Shown: positions 1-5,939 of the stretch, in pieces
Numbering within the stretch: position 1 is the first letter of the stretch
Layout: each line of letters begins with the position of its first letter
Assembly: GCA_003152955.1 (NCBI GenBank)
Contig: PMBQ01000375.1
Location: 4,146 to 14,406 of the forward strand
Direction: 5' to 3'
From: Candidatus Bathyarchaeota archaeon
GTDB taxonomy: Archaea; Thermoproteota; Bathyarchaeia; 40CM-2-53-6; FEN-987
Length of the DNA stretch: 10,261 nucleotides
Notes under the pieces: model-generated
The model's input: only the letters and a program-made list of their open reading frames with translations
The model's database searches: none
Told to the model about the DNA's origin: nothing
Position numbers and translations under genes: made by a program

Positions 1-243
1 CGGGTTCGAGAGTCCATCCTAACGAAGGAGGGTGTCCTGAACAGATTTAGAGAGCAAGTCGTTCGCATGCCAGAACGGTTCAAACAGGTTCTTAGCAACC
101 GACTGCAAATACTGGAAATGAAGCGAATTTACATTCCACTCATAAGAATATCTGTCCAGAAGGGACTCGTCCCCATTGAAATCGTGGTCAATGGAGCAAG
201 CGGAGAACTCGCAAACAACGACCTCCTGGAACTACTTGAGTAA
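1..243 (+). CDS. C-terminal end of an unrecognised protein (5' end outside window)
   Basis: Frame 1 is open from the first base to a TAA at 241-243, giving the last 80 residues of a protein that begins before the window. The piece is charged, with a basic, probably helical first half (around VLNRFREQVVRMPERF) and then a more hydrophobic stretch (YIPLIRISVQKGLVPIEIVV) that could be a pair of beta strands, ending in an acidic LLELLE tail. I see no Cys motif, membrane helix or nucleotide-binding motif, and I do not recognise the family. It lies on the same strand as the next gene, 72 bases upstream of it, so the two could be separately transcribed. That the frame is coding rests on its uninterrupted length up to a window edge only. 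Confidence 0.55.
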   Translation, partial: RVRESILTKEGVLNRFREQVVRMPERFKQVLSNRLQILEMKRIYIPLIRISVQKGLVPIEIVVNGASGELANNDLLELLE

Positions 244-268
244 TTAGAATCACTTAGAGAATAGAGCA

Positions 269-278
269 AGTTAATTTG
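269..278 (+). promoter_or_regulatory. Possible TATA element of the CFI-box protein gene
   Basis: The 72-base gap before the gene contains AGTTAATTTG, the only AT-rich box that would place a start of transcription (about 25 bases on, near 297) before the ATG at 316. The match to an archaeal TATA box is weak and no ribosome binding site stands out. Confidence 0.25.
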
Positions 279-315
279 TCAGCAGCCAGCCTTCAGGCGA
301 AAGCACTATACGAAG

Positions 316-1431
316 ATGAGCGGGTTGTCTATTTCATCAAAGCTAGTTCTACCTCTCATCCTTGGCATATTGATTCTCGTATCACCCGCCGTATCACAGC
401 CTGCGCTGTCAATCACGGTCTCTACGGATAGGGCTCGATACACGCCGGGAGAAACTGTCGCGATATCTGGAGCGGTACTGGATAACCAAAACAAACCTGT
501 CTTCGGCGCGGGAGTCTCCATTCAGGTCAATGACCCGGGTAACAACGTAGTTCAGGTTCAACTGTTATCTTCTGACCAGTCAGGCAGTTATGCGGAGACA
601 TTGAGCCTACCTGCCAACTCACCCATGGGACAATACATAGTGTACGCTTCTGCCAGCAAACCTGGATACAGCAATGGCCAAAGCCAAGCACAATTCTCAG
701 TGTTGATCCAAACTGCCACTTCATCATCGACCTTGACGACACCTTCAACAACAATTTCGACAACATCTTCCTCAACAACTTCCTCCGATCAAACCACCTC
801 GACATCCAACACCACAACTTCGTCATCGTCATCATTGTCGACGACAACGAACGCTCCTCCTAAATGTCTGATCGCTACGGCAACTTACGGGTCGGAAATC
901 GCGCCCGAGGTTACGTTGCTGAGAAATTTTCGAGACTATGCCGTTCTGCGGACCTCTGCGGGAGAGGGCTTCATGCAGGTTTTCAACGCGTTCTATTACA
1001 GTTTCAGCCCAGGAGTTTCCTCTTTCATAGCTTCTCACAACCTAATCAGAACTGGAATGAAGATTATTCTTTATCCCTTAATCGGCATCCTTTATGTCTC
1101 GAGCCTGGTGTTTGCCGCAACTTCTTTCAACGGTGAAGTAGCCGTGACCACCGCAGGAGTTCTTGCTTCATTCGAGATTGGCCTCATTTACCTCGGACCA
1201 ATCTTGACCATTCTATCCAGACTCAAGTCCCACTCATCGCGACTGTATGCCATTCGAGTAGCATTCTTCCTTGGGGTCGCTTCAATGGTGGGACTGTTTC
1301 TGGCAGAACTCTGTCAGCTTACCGTTCTCTTTGCGATAACCTCGGTCGGCGCGGTTCTGAGTAATATCGCTCTGGGAGGGTTGCTGGTTCCATGGGCTCT
1401 AACTCTAAAATGGTCGCTTGGGCACAAATGA
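316..1431 (+). CDS. Secreted/membrane protein with CFI-box C-terminal domain
   Basis: 371 residues, role unknown. Residues 1-27 look like a signal peptide: Lys9, then a long hydrophobic core, and a likely cleavage near SPAVS. Residues 30-131 read as an extracellular beta-sandwich of the MG2/Big type (start around ITVSTDRARYTPGETVAISG). Residues 134-179 are almost all Ser and Thr, a linker typical of glycosylated archaeal surface proteins. Residue 184 begins CLIATATYGS, the hallmark of the CFI-box-CTERM domain, and the rest of the domain follows (EVTLLRNFRDYAVL, then FYYSFSP and SFIASHNLIR). After this come about four hydrophobic segments (near 247-268, 274-300, 312-340 and 342-366), so the C-terminal part is probably membrane embedded. 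Likely layout: outer domain on a sugar-coated stalk tied to the membrane. The ATG at 316 is chosen because it gives the complete signal peptide. It converges with the S12 gene. Confidence 0.85.
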   Translation: MSGLSISSKLVLPLILGILILVSPAVSQPALSITVSTDRARYTPGETVAISGAVLDNQNKPVFGAGVSIQVNDPGNNVVQVQLLSSDQSGSYAETLSLPANSPMGQYIVYASASKPGYSNGQSQAQFSVLIQTATSSSTLTTPSTTISTTSSSTTSSDQTTSTSNTTTSSSSSLSTTTNAPPKCLIATATYGSEIAPEVTLLRNFRDYAVLRTSAGEGFMQVFNAFYYSFSPGVSSFIASHNLIRTGMKIILYPLIGILYVSSLVFAATSFNGEVAVTTAGVLASFEIGLIYLGPILTILSRLKSHSSRLYAIRVAFFLGVASMVGLFLAELCQLTVLFAITSVGAVLSNIALGGLLVPWALTLKWSLGHK

Positions 1432-1451
1432 AAATGGGACCTGCGCCTGGG

Positions 1452-1456
1452 TTTTT
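1452..1456 (+). terminator. Possible oligo-T terminator after the CFI-box protein gene
   Basis: A run of five T lies 21 bases after the TGA at 1429-1431, in the 65-base gap between two convergent genes. Archaeal polymerases stop at T-rich tracts without needing a hairpin, and I see no convincing hairpin here. A T5 run is short, so this is only a candidate. Confidence 0.25.
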
Positions 1457-1496
1457 GGCTCGTTAAGAACGATAGAGAACGCTGACTCGCTGCAGT

Positions 1497-1940
1497 CTAC
1501 CGTCTAGGTTTCTCTTTCTTTCCCTTCATCAGGGCGTCAAGGGATACCGAATTGATGGCATAGACTTTGTAGCGTATTCCCGGTATGTCACCCATGGCCT
1601 TGCCTTCGGCACCACCAATTCCCTCAATCAAAACCTCGTCATGTTCGTCTATGAAGTTGAGGGCGCCGTCTCCCGGAACGAATGCGGTAATGACTTTTCC
1701 ATTCTTGATCAATTGAACTCGAACGGCTTTACGTACAGCGCTGTTTGGTTGGCGTGATTCGACACCTACCTTCTCAAGCACGATTCCTCGTCCTTGGGGC
1801 GCACCCTGCAAGGGGTCTGCCTTGTAGTCGAGCCCCAGCATTCTTCGTTTGTAGGGTCGATAGTGCCATCTAAGACGACCTCTGTCCTTTGTTGCCTTCC
1901 TAGCGGCTAGGAGTCCACCAGCGCCTTGACCCAAACTCAT
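1497..1940 (-). CDS. rps12: Small ribosomal subunit protein S12 (uS12)
   Basis: 147 residues from the ATG at 1940. uS12 sits at the decoding centre of the small ribosomal subunit and helps check codon-anticodon pairing. The archaeal/eukaryotic form is plain: [42 protein letters not shown], the PGDG loop, [16 protein letters not shown], then [11 protein letters not shown] and the basic tail [13 protein letters not shown] and PGDG are the two loops that touch the decoding site. Length is normal for archaea. A GTG directly before the ATG (1943) could add one residue; I prefer the ATG. A Cys common after PNSA-x-RK in relatives is Ala here. The gene stands alone: no nusA, rpl30e or rps7 is next to it on the same strand, unlike the rpo-nusA-rps12-rps7 cluster found in many archaea. 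Confidence 0.97.
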   Translation of the reverse strand: MSLGQGAGGLLAARKATKDRGRLRWHYRPYKRRMLGLDYKADPLQGAPQGRGIVLEKVGVESRQPNSAVRKAVRVQLIKNGKVITAFVPGDGALNFIDEHDEVLIEGIGGAEGKAMGDIPGIRYKVYAINSVSLDALMKGKKEKPRR

Positions 1941-1980
1941 CACGTTTCTTGTAGATCCGGATCTGCAACCTCTGATTCGC

Positions 1981-1990
1981 TCTATATGTG
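1981..1990 (-). promoter_or_regulatory. Possible TATA box of rps12
   Basis: On the minus strand this reads CACATATAGA, about 41-50 bases before the rps12 ATG. Transcription starting some 25 bases on would leave a leader of roughly 15-20 bases. Sequence and spacing are acceptable for an archaeal TATA box but the match is not strong. Confidence 0.35.
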
Positions 1991-2122
1991 CTTATCGTAC
2001 TAAGACGTCACCTCGATCGGATAGTTCAATACTTCAGCAACTCACCTCCTGTTTCTATGAAGGGGGACGAATATGAGTGACGAAGTGCCTGCGCCAATCT
2101 ACCCCCCACCTTGAAAAACCAG

Positions 2123-2175
2123 ATCAAGAAAAAAGCGGCATATTGCCAAAGCTCAACCATAGCGTATTTCTTGAT
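2123..2175. repeat. 9-base perfect inverted repeat with nested small hairpin
   Basis: The arms ATCAAGAAA (2123-2131) and TTTCTTGAT (2167-2175) are exact reverse complements with a 35-base loop. Within the loop, GGCA and TGCC can form a second small stem around TAT (2137-2147), and GCT (2151-2153) can pair with AGC (2161-2163). It lies about 180 bases from both flanking genes. Confidence 0.5.
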
Positions 2176-2307
2176 AGTCATAATTCGTGAACCGGGAGAT
2201 TCACTGGTGAGAACAAAGCGCTCTTCGGACGTTCGATAGACTGGTCATTGCGGACATGGACCTAGCTCTGTGCAAGTTCTGAGGTTTCATCACCGGTCAA
2301 ACCATAG

Positions 2308-2315
2308 CTTAAATT
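2308..2315 (+). promoter_or_regulatory. Likely TATA box of the IMP dehydrogenase gene
   Basis: CTTAAATT is a fair archaeal TATA box. Its distance from the TTG start at 2354 would put the transcript start near 2337 and leave a leader of under 20 bases. AGGT at 2343-2346 could act as a weak ribosome binding site about seven bases before the TTG. Confidence 0.45.
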
Positions 2316-2353
2316 GCGAACAGCGCACTCTCTTTCAAAAGCAGGTCTGACTA

Positions 2354-3826
2354 TTGAAAGCGGAGAGTTCTAGTCAAACATTCCTCGATAAGTTCAAGAG
2401 CATACAGGTCGCTCTAACATTTCGAGACGTTTTCATACTCCCCGGCCGCGCCGAAGTCGAGCCAAGTGCAGTGGATGTTCGTACCCGCGTGACGAAGCGG
2501 CACAAGCTCAACATTCCATTCGTCTCCTCTCCCATGGACACGGTGACTGAGAGCGACATGGCTATCGCCCTCGCTAGGCAAGGAGGGTTGGGAGTAATTC
2601 ACAGGAATTGCTCCGTCGATGAACAGGTGGCGATGGCAAAGCGAGTAAAGAGAGCCGAAGCCGTAATCATTCGTGACGTTATCACAATATCTCCCGACGA
2701 TACCGTGGGTCAGGCCCTGGCCTTAATGGAGAAGCATAGCATCTCGGGACTGCCCGTAGTTGACAAGACGAAACTGGTCGGAATCGCAACCGGTAGAGAC
2801 GTTCGCTTCGCAGAGCCAAGTTTGCTTGTAAAGCAAGTGATGACAAGAAACGTCGTGAAAGCGGAAGAAGGAACGAGCATTGAGGAAACACAGAAACTTC
2901 TTCACGATCATAAGATCGAAAAACTCCCCATAGTCAACAAAGCAGGAGAATTAGCGGGACTCATAACGTTCAAAGACATCCTTCTCCGAGGAAAATACCC
3001 ATCCGCAGCTCGAGATGAAAACGGACAGCTGCTTTGCGCCGCAGCCGTTTCCCCGTTCGATCTTGATCGCGCTAAAAAACTCGATGAGTACGCAGATATC
3101 CTCGTGACTGACGTTTCACATTTTCACAACGACAATGTCTTCAAAGCTACCAAGAAGCTAATGGCTGAAGTTTCCGCAGAAGTTATAGTTGGAAACATTG
3201 GAACCTATGAAGCTGCTGAAGATGCTATCGCAGAGCTTGACGGGATCAGCGGTTTCAGAGTAGGAATTGGATCCGGATCGATTTGCACCACAGCTGAGAT
3301 AACCAAAGCTGGTTCTCCAACACTGTTCGCTACTGGCCAGGTTTCAGATGCAGTTGCCAAATACGGCGCAGACATTCCCGTAATGGCCGACGGTGGAATT
3401 CGAACACCAGGAGACGCAGCAATCGCCTTGATAGCAGGTGCGTCGGTGGTTATGGCGGGGAATCTGTTTGCGCGCTGCAGAGAATCGCCAGGCACGCTCA
3501 TTACCATAGGCGGACGATATTACAAACAATATAGAGGGATGGGCAGCCCGACAGCACGGGCGAGGCGCTACTCCCTTGACCGTTACAGTCTCCCTTCCAA
3601 GAATGTCCCTGAGGGAGTTGAGGGATGGGTCCCCTACAAAGGAGAAGTCAGCATTGTCATTGAGGAACTGGTATCGGGACTGCGTGCCTCGATGGGTTAC
3701 GCGGGCGCGAGCAGTATTCAGGAGCTTTGGAGTAAGGGACGACTGGCGGCTCTGAGTCCTTCCGGTGAAGAAGAAGCGCGGCCTCATGACATACTCTTGC
3801 CAAGCGAAACGCAAGAAAGAGTCTAG
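2354..3826 (+). CDS. guaB: Inosine-5'-monophosphate dehydrogenase
   Basis: 490 residues. It oxidises IMP to XMP with NAD, the committed step of guanine nucleotide synthesis in the cytosol. The barrel starts at VALTFRDVFILPG (residues 19-31) and SSPMDTVTES; two CBS domains follow (about 104-212, with SISGLPVVD and KIEKLPIVN). The catalytic loop is GIGSGSICTT with Cys311; MADGGIRTPGDAA (344-356) binds substrate; the flap includes YRGMGS (393-398), the Arg410-Tyr411 pair and EGVEGWVPYKG (420-430). A typical length is about 485-500. The TTG at 2354 is chosen because a TGA lies just upstream (2348) and no ATG or GTG occurs before the conserved barrel start. Odd: the strand usually ending in DxAHGH or DxSxG reads DVSHFHND (253-260), with Phe where Gly is usual. 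It appears to be transcribed alone, divergent from rps12. Confidence 0.95.
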   Translation: MKAESSSQTFLDKFKSIQVALTFRDVFILPGRAEVEPSAVDVRTRVTKRHKLNIPFVSSPMDTVTESDMAIALARQGGLGVIHRNCSVDEQVAMAKRVKRAEAVIIRDVITISPDDTVGQALALMEKHSISGLPVVDKTKLVGIATGRDVRFAEPSLLVKQVMTRNVVKAEEGTSIEETQKLLHDHKIEKLPIVNKAGELAGLITFKDILLRGKYPSAARDENGQLLCAAAVSPFDLDRAKKLDEYADILVTDVSHFHNDNVFKATKKLMAEVSAEVIVGNIGTYEAAEDAIAELDGISGFRVGIGSGSICTTAEITKAGSPTLFATGQVSDAVAKYGADIPVMADGGIRTPGDAAIALIAGASVVMAGNLFARCRESPGTLITIGGRYYKQYRGMGSPTARARRYSLDRYSLPSKNVPEGVEGWVPYKGEVSIVIEELVSGLRASMGYAGASSIQELWSKGRLAALSPSGEEEARPHDILLPSETQERV

Positions 3827-3847
3827 AATTGGATTCAGCCGTAGCAC

Positions 3848-3869
3848 GTTTATATAACCTGCGTCATAC
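3848..3869 (+). promoter_or_regulatory. Promoter of the HTH regulator gene: TATA box with overlapping operator-like element
   Basis: CGTTTATATAACC is a strong archaeal TATA region. It runs straight into a 17-base element at 3853-3869, TATAACCTGCGTCATAC, which matches elements at the sufB promoter (14 of 17) and the sufC promoter (12 of 17). Transcription should begin near 3880, leaving about ten bases before the ATG at 3890. A protein bound just downstream of the TATA box would block polymerase, so autorepression is likely if the HTH protein is the binder. Confidence 0.7.
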
Positions 3870-3889
3870 TTTCCAACTGGAATTCCGCA

Positions 3890-4273
3890 ATGCCAATGAT
3901 TCTCCCCGAGGAACTTGCTTCAAAGTCCGTAATTCCAGCGATTAGAGCACTTGTCGTGAAACGGCTTGTTGAAGAACACGGGATGACACAGCAGGAAGCC
4001 GCCAAGCTCTTGGGAGTAACCCAACCAGCCGTAAGCAAGTACCTTCACCAAAAACGCGGTGCAGCAATACGACTCACCGGAATCAAAGAAATCGAGCGAG
4101 CGACGGGTGACATTGCTGACATGGTCTCCTCACGCAAAGTAAAGCCTATCGAGGTCATGAGCAAGATCGAAGCGGCATGCGAATACGTCAGGAAAAACCG
4201 CTACATGTGCGATCTACATAAACGGCTAGAACCCGGCATAGATACAGAGTCATGCCACGTCTGTGAGCAGTGA
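3890..4273 (+). CDS. HTH transcriptional regulator with Cys/His-rich C-terminal tail
   Basis: 127 residues, cytosolic DNA-binding protein. Residues 15-57 hold a classic archaeal helix-turn-helix of the COG2522 type: VIPAIRALVVKRLVEEHGMT, then QQEAAKLLGVTQPAVSKYL with the recognition helix at TQPAVSKYLHQ. A middle helical region (about 64-95) may serve in dimer formation. The tail holds Cys97, Cys107, His110, Cys122, His123 and Cys125, arranged CDLH-x11-CHVC, well suited to bind zinc or an iron-sulfur cluster. No ThiN domain is fused. A second Met at codon 3 is an alternative start. The promoter carries the element also found before sufC and sufB, and the next gene encodes a peroxiredoxin, so I infer a redox or iron-sulfur sensor controlling suf. 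The regulator class is well supported; target and ligand are inference. Confidence 0.85.
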   Translation: MPMILPEELASKSVIPAIRALVVKRLVEEHGMTQQEAAKLLGVTQPAVSKYLHQKRGAAIRLTGIKEIERATGDIADMVSSRKVKPIEVMSKIEAACEYVRKNRYMCDLHKRLEPGIDTESCHVCEQ

Positions 4274-4300
4274 GCAATTCACCTCCAAGCTGAGATATAC

Positions 4301-4305
4301 GAGGT
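4301..4305 (+). promoter_or_regulatory. Ribosome binding site of the peroxiredoxin gene
   Basis: GAGGT lies six bases before the ATG at 4312. A good Shine-Dalgarno in a 38-base gap suggests translation from a shared transcript with the HTH gene, in contrast to the near-leaderless HTH, sufC and sufB starts. Confidence 0.55.
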
Positions 4306-4311
4306 TCTATC

Positions 4312-4773
4312 ATGGAGATCAAAATCAAAGTTGGCGACCTTGCCCCCGATTTCGAAGGGCCAACGGCCGACGGAAGTCTACTGGGCCTCAAAGATTTTGT
4401 TGGAAAGAAGAATGTCGTGCTCTATTTCTATCCAAAAGATGACACTCCGGGCTGCACGAAAGAAGCGTGCAGCTTCAGAGACAATCTGCAACCGATAAGA
4501 TCGCTGAATACTGAAATAGTCGGCGTGAGCCTTGACGGTGTCGAGTCCCACAAGAAGTTCATCACAAAATACAAGTTGACCTTTCCACTCATCAGTGACA
4601 AAGAGAAGCATATCGCAAGATCATACGGTATACTCAAGGATACGAGAACTTCCACAAACCGGGTTACATTTCTGATCGACAAGAATGGAAAAGGGGCAAA
4701 GATCTTTCCAAAAGTAGATGTCACCAAACATACCAACGAAGTCGTGGCAGCCCTTAGAGAACTCTCGGCCTAG
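4312..4773 (+). CDS. bcp: Thioredoxin-dependent peroxiredoxin, Bcp/PrxQ type
   Basis: 153 residues, cytosolic. It reduces hydrogen peroxide and organic hydroperoxides, using a thioredoxin-like donor. The thioredoxin fold opens with [15 protein letters not shown] (residues 7-21). The active site [20 protein letters not shown] carries the peroxidatic Cys48 and, five residues on, Cys53, the resolving Cys typical of atypical 2-Cys PrxQ enzymes. The conserved Arg is Arg117 in [11 protein letters not shown]. Length is normal for the family. It starts 38 bases after the HTH regulator stop, with its own ribosome binding site, so the two are probably co-transcribed. That pairing supports a redox role for the regulator. 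No sign of truncation. Confidence 0.93.
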   Translation: MEIKIKVGDLAPDFEGPTADGSLLGLKDFVGKKNVVLYFYPKDDTPGCTKEACSFRDNLQPIRSLNTEIVGVSLDGVESHKKFITKYKLTFPLISDKEKHIARSYGILKDTRTSTNRVTFLIDKNGKGAKIFPKVDVTKHTNEVVAALRELSA

Positions 4774-4814
4774 AGGCTGGATTCTTGATCACATCGGTTC
4801 GATCAAAGAGCACT

Positions 4815-4850
4815 ATGTGTGTCTGTTGTTACTGCGACATGACTACCTAG
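4815..4850 (+). other. Tiny Cys-rich frame MCVCCYCDMTT (doubtful)
   Basis: In the 153-base gap between the peroxiredoxin gene and nuoB, an ATG opens an 11-residue frame with four Cys (CxCCxC) and stops at TAG 4848-4850. Such spacing could bind a metal or cluster. There is no strong ribosome binding site before it, and a frame this short arises easily by chance. The rest of the gap holds a T5 run at 4862-4866 that could end the upstream transcript. Confidence 0.15.
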
Positions 4851-4915
4851 ACTTGACAAACTTTTTCAATGGTGTTGTATTCGGATTCTCGAACGCACAC
4901 TGAGATAGTGGTTGC

Positions 4916-4919
4916 GGAG
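4916..4919 (+). promoter_or_regulatory. Ribosome binding site deciding the nuoB start
   Basis: GGAG lies seven bases before the ATG at 4927. This favours that ATG over the in-frame TTG at 4912, which lies upstream of the site. Confidence 0.55.
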
Positions 4920-4926
4920 CAGAAAA

Positions 4927-5445
4927 ATGAGCCAAGAAACACTGCAGGACTTTGCAGGCGTTTGGATCGGCAAGATAAGCGAGTTGGTGCGAACCATCAT
5001 TGGTTCTGGTCCGATCAAGTACGTGGTAAACTGGAGTCGCATGTACGCCCTATGGCCCGTTCATATCACCACGGCTTGTTGCAGCGCGGAGTTCGGGGCA
5101 ATGATGGGGCCACGTCTCGATCCGGAACGGTTTGGCATGCAAGCCGTTGCTGGAGGTCTCAGACAATGCGACCTGTTGATCGTAGAGGGCACGGTCACTA
5201 AGAAAATGGCTAAGCGGCTGAAAGTGGTCTACGAGCAAATGGCCAAACCGCGTTACGTCATAGCTATGGGTGACTGCGCTTGCTCGGGTGGATTGTTTCA
5301 TGATTCCTATAGCATCGTTAACGACGTCCACAAGCTCTTCCCAATCGACGTGTATGTACCTGGATGCCCCCCCAGACCTGAAGCACTCTTGAGCGCGATT
5401 GTTAAGCTCAGAGAGAAGATACGTAGACAAGAGGTGTTCGAATAG
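4927..5445 (+). CDS. nuoB: Complex I-like subunit NuoB (N2 cluster subunit)
   Basis: 172 residues. In complex I and its archaeal Fpo/Fqo relatives this peripheral-arm subunit holds the last [4Fe-4S] cluster (N2), which passes electrons to the quinone or phenazine. The ligands are visible: Cys51-Cys52 in TTACCSAEF, Cys117 in GDCACSGG and Cys147 in VPGCPPRPEA. The segment GPRLDPERFG is also typical. Related small subunits of group 4 NiFe hydrogenases share these Cys, but the NuoD partner here lacks nickel ligands, pointing to an oxidoreductase. It heads a tight operon: its TAG shares one base with the GTG start of nuoC. No nuoA precedes it; the gene upstream is a peroxiredoxin. An in-frame TTG at 4912 would add five residues. 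Confidence 0.95.
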   Translation: MSQETLQDFAGVWIGKISELVRTIIGSGPIKYVVNWSRMYALWPVHITTACCSAEFGAMMGPRLDPERFGMQAVAGGLRQCDLLIVEGTVTKKMAKRLKVVYEQMAKPRYVIAMGDCACSGGLFHDSYSIVNDVHKLFPIDVYVPGCPPRPEALLSAIVKLREKIRRQEVFE

Positions 5446-5939
5446 TGAGCCAAGATTCCATCTCCAGAGAAAAAAACACTATTGAGCAATTGAAAGCTCA
5501 GTTTCCAGATGCGATCAAAGACGCCGAAGTCGAACGACCACACCGTATCACGGTCAAATTCGAAAAAGACCACCTTCTGGATATTGCAAGATTCATGCGT
5601 GACCAACTTGGGTTCGACCACGTGAAGGGCGTAGCCGGCGTAGACTTTCCTACTCAGAAGAAAATAGAGGTCTTGTATTTCGCGGGTTCATATTCGAAAG
5701 CTGAAGTCAAGGACGTCATAGTCATACTCAAAACAGGGATGCCACGCGACAACCCTACGATCGCTTCTGTTGTCTCTGTGTGGGAGAGCGCTCATTACCA
5801 CGAACGCGAAACATTTGAAATGTTCGGCGTGAAATTTGAAGGCCACCCGGACCTCAGAAAATTGCTAACACTGGAGAACTGGGAAGGACCGCCTCCTATG
5901 CTCAAAGATATCAAATTCCCCGAGATGGGTCAACGATGA
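5445..5939 (+). CDS. nuoC: Complex I-like subunit NuoC (30 kDa-type subunit)
   Basis: 164 residues, a structural subunit of the peripheral arm that packs against NuoD and NuoB; it carries no cofactor. The family signature stands out at residues 120-141: ERETFEMFGVKFEGHPDLRK followed by LL, close to the usual ERE-x2-DMFGI-x-F-x-GHPDLRR. The end, ENWEGPPPMLKD, corresponds to the usual W-x-x-PLRKD. The N-terminal half (36-100) has the mixed alpha/beta pattern of the domain. The start is the GTG at 5445, which shares its first base with the nuoB stop; the end overlaps nuoD by four bases (ATGA), so the genes are translationally coupled. It is not fused to NuoD, unlike E. coli. Confidence 0.93.
   Translation: MSQDSISREKNTIEQLKAQFPDAIKDAEVERPHRITVKFEKDHLLDIARFMRDQLGFDHVKGVAGVDFPTQKKIEVLYFAGSYSKAEVKDVIVILKTGMPRDNPTIASVVSVWESAHYHERETFEMFGVKFEGHPDLRKLLTLENWEGPPPMLKDIKFPEMGQR

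Larger units (their letters stand above)
1944..2307. other. Gene-free divergent intergenic stretch with inverted repeat
   Basis: About 360 bases between rps12 (minus) and the IMP dehydrogenase promoter (plus) hold no reading frame I can support, no tRNA and no clear C/D-box RNA. The middle holds the perfect 9-base inverted repeat ATCAAGAAA (2123-2131) and TTTCTTGAT (2167-2175), enclosing GGCA-TAT-TGCC (2137-2147), and further on GTGAA (2187-2191) facing TTCAC (2200-2204). On the minus strand 2041-2050 reads AGGAGGTGAG, a full Shine-Dalgarno match with only a four-codon frame behind it. A small structured RNA or a regulatory leader is possible but unproven. Confidence 0.4.

Noticed and set aside
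1..20. GGTTCGAGAGTCC as the T arm of a tRNA 3' end
   Set aside because: The flanks cannot form a five-pair T stem and an acceptor strand, and the bases lie in an open reading frame.
864..1136. Plus-strand frame of 90 residues overlapping the CFI-box gene
   Set aside because: It overlaps the strongly supported CFI-box coding frame and has no motif of its own.
2270..2300. C/D-box small RNA on the minus strand, with GTGATGA as C box near 2288-2294
   Set aside because: No CTGA D box follows at a suitable distance and there is no terminal stem.
3344..3847. Long minus-strand frame (167 residues) opposite the end of guaB
   Set aside because: It mirrors a clear guaB coding frame, has no recognisable motif and an unlikely composition; it is a shadow.
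4853..4881. TTGACA, 17 bases, then TGTATT: a bacterial sigma70-like promoter before nuoB
   Set aside because: The gene content and the TATA-type promoters are archaeal, and the -10 match is only four of six; chance is the better reading.
5250..5270. ACGTCATAG inside nuoB as another copy of the suf-type element
   Set aside because: It lies within coding sequence, lacks the TATAAC part and matches only the CGTCATA core.
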